Assembly: GCF_003814875.1 (NCBI RefSeq) | Contig: NZ_RKQF01000001.1 | Coordinates: 11,346,001-11,410,000 of the forward strand | Direction: 5' to 3' | Length of the DNA stretch: 64,000 nt | Source of the DNA: Streptomyces sp. Ag109_O5-1 | GTDB lineage: Bacteria; Actinomycetota; Actinomycetes; Streptomycetales; Streptomycetaceae | Shown here: in pieces, positions 1 to 8,750 of the stretch | How positions within the stretch are numbered: the stretch's first letter is position 1 | How the letters are laid out: each line of letters starts with the position of its first letter | Made by a program: the position numbers and the translations under genes | The notes under the pieces: generated by a model | Databases searched by the model: none | Seen by the model: the letters and a program-made list of their open reading frames with translations, nothing else | What the model was told of the DNA's origin: nothing

Positions 1-2
1 TC

Positions 3-1475
3 GCGATGGGCTTCGTGCGCGAGGAACTGCCCGTGTACGGGGTCGGGGACCCCGTCCAGTACGTTCCGTCCACCCCACAGGTCCACTGCCTGGAGACCGG
101 GCAGTCCGTGCTCGAACCCGTCCTGGCCGACGCCGAGGGTTGGATCGCCCAGGATCCGGCACGCTTCGGGCGGGCACTCACGGAGGGCATCCACTCACTG
201 ATCACGGTGCCCCTGCGAGCTCGCGGTACCGTTCTCGGCGTGGCGAGCTTCTACCGCTCCGAGAAGCCCGCTCCCTTCGAGGACGACGACCTGTGTCTGG
301 CTCAGGAACTGGCCGCCCGCGCCGCGATCTGCATCGACAATGCCCGCCGTTACACGCGTGAGCACAACACAGCCCTCGCGCTGCAGCGCAGCCTGTTGCC
401 CCGGGGGCGCCCCGAGCCGACCGCCGTCGAGGTCGCCTGCCGCTATCTGCCCGCGCAGGCCGGAGTGGGCGGCGACTGGTTCGACGTCATCCCGCTGTCA
501 GGCGCCCGGGTGGCGCTCGTGGTCGGCGACGTGGTCGGTCACGGCCTGTACGCCGCCGCCACCATGGGCCGGCTGCGTACCGCCGTGCACAACTTCTCCG
601 CCCTGGATATGCAGCCCGACGAGCTCCTCACTCAGTTGGACGACCTGGTCGGGGGCCTCGACCGGGGCGAGGGGTGGGCGGTGGAGCCCAGTCATCAGGA
701 CTCCGGAATCGTCGGCGCGACCTGTCTGTACGCCGTGTACGACCCGGTGTCCCGGCGGTGCTCCCTCGCCCGCGCCGGACACCCCCAGCCCGCGGTGGTC
801 GGGCCCGACGGCACAGTGGACTTCGTCGACCTGCCGTCGGGGCCGCCGCTCGGGCTGGGCGGTGTGCCCTTCGAGACCGTTGAGCTGGAGCTGGCCGAGG
901 GCAGCCAGCTGGTGCTGTACACGGACGGTCTGGTCGAGGACCGGGGCCGCGACATCGACAGCGGTATGAACAAGCTCCGCGCCGTTCTGTCCAGCGCCGA
1001 CCGGGCACCGGAAGACACCTGTGAAGCGGTCCTGGACGCACTGCTCCCGGCACGTCCGAGTGACGACGTGGCCCTGCTGGTCGCCCGTGTGCACGCCATG
1101 GGACCGGAGCGGGTCGCCGAGTGGCAGTGGCCCAGCGACCCGGCGATCGTCTCCCGCTCCCGAGCGGCGGTCACCCGGCAGCTGTCCACGTGGGGACTGG
1201 ACGACCTGGCTTTCACCGCTGCACTGGTCGCCAGCGAGCTGGTCACCAACGCGATCCGGCACGCGATCGGTCCGATCGGGCTGCGGCTGATCCGCGACCG
1301 CGCGCTGATCTGCGAGGTCTCCGACGGCAGCAGCACCTCGCCCCGGCTGCGCCGCGCACGGAGCGAGGACGAGGACGGACGCGGGCTCTTCCTCGTCGCC
1401 CAGTTCACCGAGCGCTGGGGAACCCGCTACACCACCGACGGCAAGGTCATCTGGACCGAACAGCTCCTGGGGTGA
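3..1475 (+). CDS. GAF / SpoIIE-type PP2C phosphatase / HATPase signalling protein (5' end outside window)
   Basis: The reading frame is open to the window edge, so the N-terminus is missing; the first in-window Met is at base 6. Counting from it, residues 1-112 look like a GAF sensor domain. Residues about 125-365 are a SpoIIE/PP2C serine phosphatase with the metal-binding aspartates in GGDWFD (155-160) and GDVVGHG (174-180). Residues about 370-489 are an RsbW-like HATPase with an N-box (NAIRHA, 415-420) and a G-box (DGRGLFL, 457-463). In Streptomyces this architecture usually controls anti-sigma-factor antagonists, acting as both phosphatase and kinase in a cytosolic partner-switching pathway. 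No neighbour indicates the partner. Upstream PAS domains are common in the family but cannot be seen here. Confidence 0.9.
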   Translation, partial: AMGFVREELPVYGVGDPVQYVPSTPQVHCLETGQSVLEPVLADAEGWIAQDPARFGRALTEGIHSLITVPLRARGTVLGVASFYRSEKPAPFEDDDLCLAQELAARAAICIDNARRYTREHNTALALQRSLLPRGRPEPTAVEVACRYLPAQAGVGGDWFDVIPLSGARVALVVGDVVGHGLYAAATMGRLRTAVHNFSALDMQPDELLTQLDDLVGGLDRGEGWAVEPSHQDSGIVGATCLYAVYDPVSRRCSLARAGHPQPAVVGPDGTVDFVDLPSGPPLGLGGVPFETVELELAEGSQLVLYTDGLVEDRGRDIDSGMNKLRAVLSSADRAPEDTCEAVLDALLPARPSDDVALLVARVHAMGPERVAEWQWPSDPAIVSRSRAAVTRQLSTWGLDDLAFTAALVASELVTNAIRHAIGPIGLRLIRDRALICEVSDGSSTSPRLRRARSEDEDGRGLFLVAQFTERWGTRYTTDGKVIWTEQLLG

Positions 1476-1502
1476 CCGGGGCGAAGGGTCCCGGCCCCAC
1501 GG

Positions 1503-1765
1503 GCATGTTGGGAACCGCACGTCTTGCGATGCGGCGCCGCCCGCAGTCCTCGCGATGTCGTTGCAGGACGGCGTGGACGCGCGGGGCGCCGTAGGCCCCG
1601 TGGGACCGGTCATGCAGGCGGAAGACTCCCCAACCTCGCTGATCTTCTCCGTCAGCCCGGCATCGCGGACCGCCGCGGGCCGGGCCGGCCACTGCGGCAG
1701 GCGTAGAAGGCGGCTCGGGAGACCTGCAGCAGCCCCCTGCGGCGCGCTCGCGAGACCGCGTGGTA
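1503..1765 (-). pseudogene. IS3-family OrfB transposase remnant
   Basis: Three short stretches in different minus-strand frames line up in the order of an IS3-group OrfB N-terminus: LLQVSRAAFYA (about 1735-1655), then LTEKISEV, then a RSHGAYGAPRVHAVLQR-like block (about 1620-1565), which matches the conserved RGxYGAPR motif. Frameshifts separate them and the DDE catalytic core is absent, so this is a dead fragment. It lies between the phosphatase gene and another truncated gene, as expected where an IS once caused a rearrangement. Confidence 0.6.
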
Positions 1766-1784
1766 CGCAGGTTCCAGAACCGGC

Positions 1785-2147
1785 GTGCGTGTTCGAGAGG
1801 AGGCCCGCCTGCGCGAGAGGATGAACCGGGACGGAGTCCAGCCCATGGAAGACTTCCTTGCGGACCGGGCCGCCTCGGTGAAGGACCGGGACTTCGTTCC
1901 CGCTGCCGGTGGCTCCTCCCGTGATACCGCAGAGCGAATTCGGGCCCGCCTGGTCGACCTGGCCGATGAGCCCCGCCCTGTTGCCCTGGTGACGCATGGT
2001 GGGGTAACCGTGGACCTGCCGCGCGCCTTGATCGGCGACGATGCGGTGCCGGTCGAGTTGATGCGGCACGGCGTCCCCTCCTGCGCGATCACCACGCTGG
2101 ATGGCCTGTCCGTCGCGGACGTCGCTTCGGTTGGGCACCTGGCGTGA
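1785..2147 (+). pseudogene. Histidine phosphatase (phosphoglycerate-mutase-like) C-terminal fragment
   Basis: The 120-residue frame resembles the second half of a histidine-phosphatase-superfamily protein: an ERM..DG..PMEDFLAD helix region, a GGSSRDTAERIRARL helix and the second catalytic histidine in ALVTHGGV (about residue 70). The N-terminal RHG motif that carries the phosphorylated histidine is missing, and IS3 debris sits directly upstream. It is therefore likely a 5'-truncated, inactive gene. The downstream part reads cleanly to a stop at 2147. Confidence 0.6.
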
Positions 2148-2794
2148 CCAAGCCGACCATTCCGCCTGGTGATTCGTCGACCGGATGACGCACAGTCTGC
2201 TGCGGCAGGGATTGAGCGGCCCGTCGCCAACCCCGAAGAGCGCGTCGGTCCGGACCCTTGCGGCAGGCGGTGGACGCTCCTACGGCTTCGTCCACCGCCT
2301 GCCCACCGAGGCCGACACCACCATCCGTACGCGAGGCGGCCCGAACGTCTCGGACTGGCCAGCGAACTGACGCGCGACGGCTGCTGCTGCGGCGTCCGCC
2401 GAGACCCGAATCCGTGCCGCACACACCTCCTACGTCGCGCCACTGCCCACCGGCCGTACGATCCTCCGCTACCGGCCCCCGGGCGGTCGTGGACGCGGAC
2501 GCCGCGCCGGCATCCGCTGAGAGCGCGGGGTGGGGAGTTCGCCGGGTCCGACGGGCACGATCTCGATGCCGGTGATGCCCTGCTGCTTCAGTTCCCCTGG
2601 ACTGGCGCCCTTCTCCGGCGCTCCATCTCAGTGGGGCTTCCGAGGCGGCTCGGGCGCCAGCCATCCGGCTCGATTCCGGAGCGCGTCCCGCCTGGTGGAA
2701 CAAGGTGATGCCGGCGGAGCGGGCCTCATAGACTCGGCCTTCATCTGCGGCCTGGTGGCCGAGCGGGTGCCGTCGTCGGGAAGGGATCAGTACG
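2148..2794. other. No recognisable gene
   Basis: Open frames here have atypical amino-acid composition and no recognisable motif on either strand. The stretch is probably eroded coding sequence, like its surroundings. The last 20 bases contain the ribosome binding site of the small ORF that starts at 2795. Confidence 0.4.
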
Positions 2795-2968
2795 GTGAGT
2801 GCGATGGGATGGAGCGACGCCCCGATCTACGAACGGCTCATACGCGAACGTGGTGATGTGGCCGCCGACGCCCGCAAGACGGCAGAGGCGACCTGGCGCG
2901 AGGTCGGCAGGATCATGGACTTCCGTCTCCCGCACGCGATCGCCGCGCAGGACTCCAGGCTCCGTTGA
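2795..2968 (+). CDS. Small conserved-looking protein, 57 aa
   Basis: A GTG start lies about 8 bases after a strong GGGAAGGGA ribosome binding site. The frame encodes 57 residues (SAMGWSDAPIYERLIRERGD...). The protein is charged, soluble and probably helical, with a WSDAPIYERL segment followed by a DVAADARKTAEATWREV helix. It has no membrane segment or cysteine. The composition and ribosome binding site look genuine, unlike the neighbouring debris. Small Streptomyces proteins with an IYERLxxERGD-like start are familiar to me as hypothetical proteins, but no function can be given. Confidence 0.55.
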   Translation: MSAMGWSDAPIYERLIRERGDVAADARKTAEATWREVGRIMDFRLPHAIAAQDSRLR

Positions 2969-2984
2969 CTGCCGCGTGGTCCTG

Positions 2985-3556
2985 ATACCGGGTGATCGCT
3001 TGGGTCGCCCGCGAGGGCGTCGTAGGCGTTGCAGTTGCCGTCGAGGACCGGGTCGGTCTGTGAGGGTCTCGCTCGACCGCTGCTTGCCGCCGAGCCGGCC
3101 GTACCGTTGGGCGCTCTGGCCGGCGCGGGTGGCGCCGTTCCCGTCGTTGTCGGGAGCCGTCGGCGCGAGGACCGTGTCGAGCGGCAACCTCACGGCGATG
3201 TCGCCGTGGATGTCGGTGAGCTGCAGGACGGTGCCGTTCGTCTTGCCGGTGGTGGCGGTCAGCGACCCGGTTGCGTTGGCGACGTTGCGGGTCAGCGTGG
3301 TGGCGGCTGTGTCCTCGACGATCCGGTTCGGGTTGTCGGAGTCGTCGCTGTAGCGGTTGGTCCTGGCCGGTGTCCGGCTCCAGGTGCCGGAGCTGTTGGT
3401 CTCGATGGTCCAGGAGCGGAAGCGCAGTCCGGCGTCGGGCTGCCAGGTCTGGCGGTCGGTGCCGGCTGTCTGCTGGTAGGCGAGGTCGTTGGCGTAGTAG
3501 GTGCGGGTGGATCCGGGACCTGCGGTGGTCCGACCGCAGGCGTCGTAGGAGTAGCC
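2985..3556 (-). pseudogene. RHS/YD-repeat protein core fragment (internally deleted)
   Basis: On the minus strand from 3556 the sequence reads as the C-terminal core of an RHS-repeat protein: GYSYDACGRTT, then YYANDLAYQQT, RQTW..DAGLRFRSW, NGTVLQLTDIHGDIAV and RYGRLGGKQRSSETL. The normal continuation is missing. After SETL the frame changes and resumes with QTDPVLDGNCNAYDALAGDP, which is the end of the conserved core. A small deletion with a frameshift therefore fused two parts of the core. Neither the N-terminal secretion part nor a toxin tip remains. A second RHS fragment lies at 8370-8750 on the opposite strand. Confidence 0.75.
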
Positions 3557-3565
3557 CCGCCGAGC

Positions 3566-3860
3566 TCAGAGCAGGTCGAGGGCGTCGAACCCGTAACTGG
3601 GGCTGAGGTAGCCGCCGCCACCTGCCGAGCCGCTGGCGGCGTCGATGTGCAGGGTGTTGGTGCCGGTCAGCAACTGGGCAACGGGGATGACGTACTCGTA
3701 GGTGTGGTTGTTGCCCCGGTAGCTGCCGACGGTCAGGGTCCGGGTGGACGGCTTGGTCGCGGCGGCCGGGACGGCAGAGGTCCAGGTGTCGTTCACGGTG
3801 ATCTGCGGACGGCCGTTGGCCTTGGCGTTCGCCGAACGCCAGAAGCCGCGTCCCGAGCGC
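3566..3860 (-). pseudogene. C-terminal domain of a secreted polysaccharide-lyase-like enzyme (fragment)
   Basis: The last ~95 residues of this minus frame (ITVNDTWTSAVPAA..., RTLTVGSYRGNNHTY, TNTLHIDAASGS, YLSPSYGFDALDLL) resemble the C-terminal beta-sandwich of rhamnogalacturonan-lyase-type (PL4-like) enzymes of Streptomyces. No catalytic domain or signal peptide precedes it; upstream lies the 3' end of an unrelated lipoprotein gene. It is read as a 5'-truncated relic. The family assignment rests on remembered similarity of this domain only. Confidence 0.5.
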
Positions 3861-3861
3861 A

Positions 3862-4308
3862 TCATTGTGGGCGCATCTGAAGTTCTCCGGCAGCCGTCAG
3901 TGTCATGGGGGTCTGCCACCACGTGACCCTGCCGCACGGCCCGTCCTCCGTCTGACGCACCGGCCGGACGCGTCTGCTCACCCGGAGCACCTGCCTGTCG
4001 CTCTCGTCTGCTGTGACGGTCACCGTGACGGTACGTCCGGCGTCCGATCCTGCCGGTGTCGGCAGGAAGAGGGAGTGTACGGAGGGAGACGCTCCTGATA
4101 TCGCCTGGCACCTGTCGTTGACGCAGGCCCGCACGGTGGCGTGTTGATGTGAAGCCGCCCAGGGTGTGACATCCAACAGCACGTCCGGAGCGGGCTCATT
4201 AGGTCCGTTGCACACCTGCGGTGACGCGCACCCCGCTGCTGCGACCATGGCCACGGCGGTCATCCACAGCAACCTGATCGCACCGGGGCGCACTGTTCGG
4301 CTGTCCAC
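3862..4308 (-). CDS. Putative lipoprotein, 148 aa
   Basis: The GTG start at 4308 is preceded by GGAG eight bases upstream; an upstream ATG at 4350 lacks such a site. Residues 1-26 form a lipoprotein signal: basic n-region, hydrophobic LLWMTAVAMVAAAG, and lipobox AAGC with Cys27 as the likely lipidated residue. The mature part (about 120 residues) carries several cysteines (including ACVNDRC and DGPC..VTWW) and looks beta-rich, with TVTVTVTADES. It would sit on the outer face of the membrane. I do not recognise a family. The codon use is typical of intact Streptomyces genes, unlike the debris on both sides. Confidence 0.7.
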   Translation of the reverse strand: MDSRTVRPGAIRLLWMTAVAMVAAAGCASPQVCNGPNEPAPDVLLDVTPWAASHQHATVRACVNDRCQAISGASPSVHSLFLPTPAGSDAGRTVTVTVTADESDRQVLRVSRRVRPVRQTEDGPCGRVTWWQTPMTLTAAGELQMRPQ

Positions 4309-4896
4309 AGTGATGGCTCCGATCGCTTTGTGACAGGGCTTGCTCGGCAACCGCGGGACCGCAGCGCAGCCTCCCCCAGCCGTTCTCGGAGGACAGGTGG
4401 CGCAGGAAGTGGTCCATCAGCTTCGGGATCGCTCTGACAGGGTGGTGAGGCGGCGGTACAGTTCCTCCCCGCCCAGGGCTGTCGTCAACCGCGCCGTCGG
4501 GCCATGTACCGAGCCAGGTCAGCCGAGACAACGTCCGGCATCCAGTCACCCAGGACCTGAACAATCGAGACCCTCGACATGCTCACGTCTCAACTGATCT
4601 GGTAGCTCCAGGTCAAAGGTCTGGGCCGGGGTCCAAGAACCTCGCGGACGCAAGATGCCCGGGCGAGGCGCCCACCGGACGGTGGGCTTCGCGGGCCAGG
4701 GTGAGAGTCTGTACGGCATCTGGGACAACAAGGCGCGCTCGGCGAGGAGATCGGGCTCGCCTTCGACGAGGAGGCGCAAGAAGGCCGCACGATCAGTCCC
4801 ACCGTGGCGGACGGCGGCAGGACTCTCGGCGTCTCCAACGCCTCGGCTTCTCCTACGGCCTCCGCATCCGGTTCACCTGAGCGAAGTGAGCTGACC
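4309..4896. other. No recognisable gene
   Basis: Several short frames overlap here, but none shows a domain, a convincing start or Streptomyces-like codon pattern over its length. Together with the fragment that follows, it is probably decayed coding sequence. Confidence 0.4.
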
Positions 4897-4980
4897 TCAG
4901 CCCGCCGGTCCCCACTCCCGGGCGATCAGCATCCGCTGCACCTCGCTGGCGTCTTCGCCGATGTCCGGGAGTTCGGGTTG
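4897..4980 (-). pseudogene. Possible acyl-CoA dehydrogenase C-terminal remnant
   Basis: A short minus-strand frame ends ...IGEDASEVQRMLIAREWGPAG before a TGA at 4897. The EVQRMLIAR tail closely resembles the conserved end of acyl-CoA dehydrogenases (GxxEIQRxxIAR). Only about 25 codons are recognisable, so this is at best a relic and could be chance. Confidence 0.3.
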
Positions 4981-5117
4981 GCGTCGCACACCCGGCGGCC
5001 GGGTGCACGTCCATGAAGGTTTTCGCACCGGCTCTACGCTCTGTCCGGCCTGGGGCGTACTGGCGTGTTCTTGTCTGTGCGCGCGCAGGTGCCGTGAACG
5101 CCCCTCGGTTCGCGTTG

Positions 5118-5735
5118 TCAGGCGGACTGCTGTGGTGTCTGCTCGTCGGCTGTGGGTGCGGCTGTGTCGGGGGCGGTGTAGAAGACCGATGTGCCTTGCT
5201 TGGTGCGCTGGGCCTGGTTCTTGGCCACGAGCCCTTCCAGTGTCGTACGCACCACGGTTGTCTTTACCGCACGTTCGGGATGCTGCTGCTCGAGCGCGGT
5301 GGTGATTTCGGCGGCCGAGCGGGGCTCGTCCTGGCGGGCCAGGTGCTCCCGCACCAGGTCCACCAGCTTGGGCCCGGCCGGCCGCGGGGCCTGCTCCGCA
5401 GCGGTGGTCTTGTTGCTGGTTCGCTTCTTGGCCGGGGCGGGCTTGTCGTCCGTCGTCCGCTTGGCCGCACCGGATGACGCCGCCTTCTTGCGGGGAGCGG
5501 GCACTACGGTGGCAGGTTCGGCGGCAGGCGCTTCGGACACCTCTGACACGCCGAGCGCCTCCTGGAGGTTCACCAGGACGGTGTGATCGTGCCGCACGGC
5601 GGCCAGTTGCTCCTGCAGCGCTTCGATCTCAGCAGTGAGGCGTTCCTGCTCCTTGCGGTTGCGTTCCAGGTCGCCGGCTACCTGGGCGCTGTACTGAGAG
5701 GCCAACTCGGTGGTCTGGGCGGTGGTTTCGGACAT
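5118..5735 (-). CDS. Coiled-coil plus winged-helix regulatory-type protein, 205 aa
   Basis: Residues about 15-60 form a coiled coil (ERNRKEQERLTAEIEALQEQLAAV). Residues 65-125 are a low-complexity Ala/Pro/Lys/Thr linker, and residues about 130-190 look like a winged helix-turn-helix (KLVDLVREHL..., SAAEITTALEQ, TTVVRTTLEGLVAKNQ, then a wing with TSVFYTAP). This layout suggests a small DNA-binding or nucleoid-associated regulator with dimerisation through the coiled coil. ATG at 5735 is preferred because GGAAAGAG lies about 10 bases upstream; an in-frame GTG at 5744 is closer to that site. The gene stands alone between non-coding stretches. The same coiled-coil plus wHTH plan recurs in the IS-linked gene at 25216. 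Confidence 0.75.
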   Translation of the reverse strand: MSETTAQTTELASQYSAQVAGDLERNRKEQERLTAEIEALQEQLAAVRHDHTVLVNLQEALGVSEVSEAPAAEPATVVPAPRKKAASSGAAKRTTDDKPAPAKKRTSNKTTAAEQAPRPAGPKLVDLVREHLARQDEPRSAAEITTALEQQHPERAVKTTVVRTTLEGLVAKNQAQRTKQGTSVFYTAPDTAAPTADEQTPQQSA

Positions 5736-6197
5736 GGCGCTCACGCTCTTTCCGGGTGCCGCAGCCGATGAGCGGTGAGCCCATGGCGTACGCGGAGTCG
5801 AAGATTCATGCTGTCCCGCCTGCTGCTACGGGAGCAGCGGCAGTTGGTGACGCACGTCTTTGGCACAGTCATAGCACGGAAGACGGCTGTGTTGCTGCTG
5901 TACGGGTGTGAGCGGACGGGAGAGGCCTGGCACGACCTTGGTCAGGTGTGCAGGTCTGTGTGGGGTGGACAGGGAGCTGATGATGCACTGTAGACAGGCT
6001 TCCGGGACAGCGACATCCCCGCATCCCCTGATCGCAGTCTCACGGTTGCTGTCGACTCCCACCGGGTCCTGATGAACCGCACTTCATGCGCAGCGGTCTC
6101 CAACGTGAGTGGTGCCTCGAATCTCTGCCGGTCGTACGCACCCCTCGGCGCCGGTTTTCGTGCCGGTGTTTCCTGGGGCCGGAGTTGAGGGATCAGT
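5736..6197. other. Intergenic region without recognisable gene
   Basis: This 460-bp stretch separates two minus-strand genes. Short frames on both strands have no ribosome binding site and no motif. It should contain the promoter of the 5118-5735 gene and the end of the 6198 transcript, but no clear promoter or hairpin was identified. Confidence 0.4.
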
Positions 6198-7388
6198 TCA
6201 GTGTCGGAGGCTGCTGGGGGCCGTGAGGGTGTGGGTGAGCAGGTAGTCGAGGGTGTCGGCGGGTTGCCGGCGGTGGCGTAGGGCGGTGCGTTGTCGGACC
6301 GCGCCTGTGCCGTGGAGGCTGAGCCGGGTGATGAGACGCTCGACCAGGGCGGTGTCGCCGTGCTGGTCGAGGGCGGGCCGGATCCGGGTCAGCAGCTGGT
6401 GGACCTGACGCCAGGCCGGGGTGAGCCGGCGGGTGAGCGGGTCCAGGAGTGCGCCGGTGAGTCCGTCGCGGGCTGCGCGCCATGACGCGGCGCGCAGCAG
6501 GTGGGTGTCGGGGCGCGGTGCGGGCGTGCCGGCGCGGACGTCGGCGAGTGCGGTCGCGGCGGCCGCGCGGGCCAGTGCGGTGAACAGCACGGTGTCATCG
6601 ACGGTCAGGCCCGCGTCCGCGAACCGCAGCTCCAGGGTGGGCAGATGATGGGAGGGCCGGATGTCCCAGTAGATCCCGCCGGCGTCGAGGACCACGCCGG
6701 TGCCGACCAGGGTGGCGACGGCATCGTCGTAGTGTGCGGCAGAGGTGAAGTACGGCGGGGGACCGGCAGCCGGCCAGCGGGCCCAGCACACGCTGCGCCA
6801 GCTGGCGTGCCGTGTGTCCCGCCCGTTCCACAGGGGTGAGTTCGCGGTCATTGCTGTCAGCACCGCGGTCCAGGTGCGCAGCTGGTTGCTGACCCGGACG
6901 GCCTCCTCGCGGCTGTCCATACCGACATGGACGTGACAGGCACAGCACACCTGCTCCTCGTCCAGCGCCCCGAACATGCGCTCGCTGCGTTCGTAGCGCT
7001 TGCCGGGCATGAACGGCGGTGCGCCCGCCGGTGAGAGAACCGGCGTGCCGCTAGAGACGAGCCTGGTCCTGTGTACGGCGGCCGCGCGTGACACGTGCAG
7101 TCGGCCGGCGTAGAGCTGTTCGGCGAGCGCGCTCAGGTGATGGTGGGGCTCGGTGCGGGTCTCGACCTGGTAGCGGGTCAGCTCGGGTGTGACCAGGTCG
7201 CCCAGCTTGGCCTGGGCGGTGGCGATGACCGGCACGGCCATCGGTGCCAGCAGGCGGGTGCGCGGGTTGACGAGAAGGAACTCCTCTTCGACCCCCACGG
7301 TCAACCGAGGTCCCCTCGCCCCGGCCACCGGCGCCCTGCCGGTCCTGAGCCCGTGAATGCTCGTACTGCGAGATGGTCGGCTCTCCAC
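6198..7388 (-). CDS. YbdK-type carboxylate-amine ligase (glutamate-cysteine ligase family 2), 396 aa
   Basis: The protein carries the GCS2 signature LTVGVEEEFLLV (about residues 29-40), followed by ETRTEPHH, a CHVHVGM segment that binds metal/substrate, TANSPLWNGRDT and RPSHHLPTLELRFADAG. These match the YbdK subfamily, which ligates glutamate to an amine or cysteine in the cytosol using ATP. The length fits the family. GTG at 7388 follows GAAGGA by 8 bases; an alternative TTG just before TVGVEEEF also has a purine-rich site, and would remove a 28-residue N-terminal extension unusual for the family. It is monocistronic. The physiological substrate cannot be told. Confidence 0.85.
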   Translation of the reverse strand: MESRPSRSTSIHGLRTGRAPVAGARGPRLTVGVEEEFLLVNPRTRLLAPMAVPVIATAQAKLGDLVTPELTRYQVETRTEPHHHLSALAEQLYAGRLHVSRAAAVHRTRLVSSGTPVLSPAGAPPFMPGKRYERSERMFGALDEEQVCCACHVHVGMDSREEAVRVSNQLRTWTAVLTAMTANSPLWNGRDTRHASWRSVCWARWPAAGPPPYFTSAAHYDDAVATLVGTGVVLDAGGIYWDIRPSHHLPTLELRFADAGLTVDDTVLFTALARAAAATALADVRAGTPAPRPDTHLLRAASWRAARDGLTGALLDPLTRRLTPAWRQVHQLLTRIRPALDQHGDTALVERLITRLSLHGTGAVRQRTALRHRRQPADTLDYLLTHTLTAPSSLRH

Positions 7389-8006
7389 AGGCAGGATCCT
7401 TCACCAGCGGCCCGCCAGGATCCCGCCGCGTGGGTGAACTCGCCGCGAACGGAGCGGCAGATGGCTGAAGAACTCCGATGGATGACAACCGGAAGGCACC
7501 GGCTGGCTCACGCACGTCGGCTGTCACCTCGACCAGCTGGCCCACGCCCGCTTTTGCGCACTTTCAGGTGACGGCCCGGTCGGCGGGGCGGCGCCAGATG
7601 CAGTGACGCCGGGGCGAGCCCGCCTCCCGCACGGCATCGGCTGGTGGTAGGCCAAAGCTCCGTCGTTCTCGTGGATGGCCCGGACCCGCGGGTATGGGCC
7701 CGATACTCCAAGTTGGCGATGGTGGGCGGTTCGTGACGGGCGACGGATAGCGTGCAGGTACCACCTCCGGTGATTACGGAGTGTCGAGTTCGCCGACCAC
7801 CACAACGGAGGACGGTGCCGGCTGCGCCGTTGTCCCCGTTCTCGTGCCCGGCCATACCCGGGTGGCCACCCCAGCCGGACAACCTGACCACCAGACGCGG
7901 AAGGCGGCCGATCCGCCGCCCGGAATGCGAGCGGACATGGGCGCCGCCGCCCTTCATCCGGTGGAAGGCAGACACCTCACGTTGCTATGCCGTCAAGTTC
8001 TCGGGA
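7389..8006. other. No recognisable gene; possible eroded sequence
   Basis: Frames on both strands are short and anomalous. A minus-strand stretch around 7560-7700 has a faint IS3-OrfB-like look (RVRAIHEND) but lacks the following conserved motifs. No promoter or terminator is evident. Confidence 0.35.
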
Positions 8007-8324
8007 TCAGCCCCCCCCGTTCACGGCGCGGTTGTAGAGCCGCCGGTGCCACTCGTTGGCGTGGGGTCCGGGGTCGCTGGTCAGGACGGGGTTTGGGCCG
8101 GTCTCGATGAGGTGCAGCAGGGTCCCGGCGACGCCGTAGCAGTCGTCCGGGCCGAAGCAGGAGACCAGCGCTCGGGCTTCCTCGCCCGTGACCGGCTTCG
8201 GAATCGCTTCGAGTTGCTCGACGCGCCTGTCGATCTCCTCTTCGCTCGCGTCCCAGTCGGGGAGCGGGCCATCGGCGACGAACGCCTGCACTTCGGGTCT
8301 CATGGGTGAATGATCAGCTTCCAT
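8007..8324 (-). CDS. Hypothetical protein, ~105 aa, possible orphan RHS-toxin immunity protein
   Basis: A small acidic protein beginning MEADHSPMRPEVQAF and containing SEEEIDRRVEQLEAI, CFGPDDCYGVAGTLLHLIET and HANEWHRRLYNRAV. No signal peptide or membrane segment is present. The helical, acidic character and the position head-to-head with an RHS-core fragment (8370-8750) are typical of immunity proteins of polymorphic toxin systems, but that is inference from context; I do not recognise the family. The start is uncertain: ATG at 8324 or 8303, neither with a strong ribosome binding site. Confidence 0.55.
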   Translation of the reverse strand: MEADHSPMRPEVQAFVADGPLPDWDASEEEIDRRVEQLEAIPKPVTGEEARALVSCFGPDDCYGVAGTLLHLIETGPNPVLTSDPGPHANEWHRRLYNRAVNGGG

Positions 8325-8369
8325 CGCCAGCGTGAGCAAGGTGTCTTCGCTGTTCAGGCTGCCGCCGCC

Positions 8370-8750
8370 CCGTACTGGACCAGCTGGGCCTACAAGCCCG
8401 GCGGCCTGCGCGACACCCAGACCGAGCACAAGGCGACGGGCGACACGAAGACCAGCTACGGCTACCCGGCCGTCAACGCCAACGGCGCCGGCCAGCCCCA
8501 CACCCTGACCTCGGTCACGGTCAACGGGGGCACGGCCAAGTCCCTGACTTGCGACGAGCAGGGCAACACCACTCAGCGCTACGGGCCGACCGGCACCGCG
8601 CAGAGCCTCTTGTGGGACATGGAAGGAGGACTGGTCCGCCTCACGGAGGGCACGAAGATCACCGACGACCTCTACGACGCCAACGGCGAGTTCCTGATCC
8701 GCCGAGGTACCGACAAGACGGTGCTCTACCTGGCCGGTCAGGAAACAGGA
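8370..8750 (+). pseudogene. RHS/YD-repeat core fragment
   Basis: The frame reads YWTSWAYKPGGLRDTQTEH, YDYP-like SYGYPAVNANGAGQPHTL, DEQGNTTQRYGPTGTAQ, LLWDMEGGLVRLTEG and LYDANGEFLIRRGTDKTVLYLAGQE, the conserved order of actinobacterial RHS repeats. It begins and ends abruptly, without the secretion domain or the C-terminal toxin, so it is a relic. In an intact RHS core this segment would lie near the part preserved at 2985-3556, so the two may derive from one or two related genes broken by rearrangement. Confidence 0.75.

Noticed and set aside
1476..1500. Terminator after the phosphatase gene
   Set aside because: Only a weak CCGGG/CCCGG stem is present.
498..2138. 546-codon minus-strand open frame
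   Set aside because: It is antisense to the SpoIIE phosphatase domains and its composition reflects the third-codon G+C bias of the plus gene; only the part near 1500-1760 carries IS3 motifs.
7524..7805. Possible IS3 OrfB relic (RVRAIHEND...)
   Set aside because: Only about ten residues resemble the family and the following GxYGxPR motif is absent.
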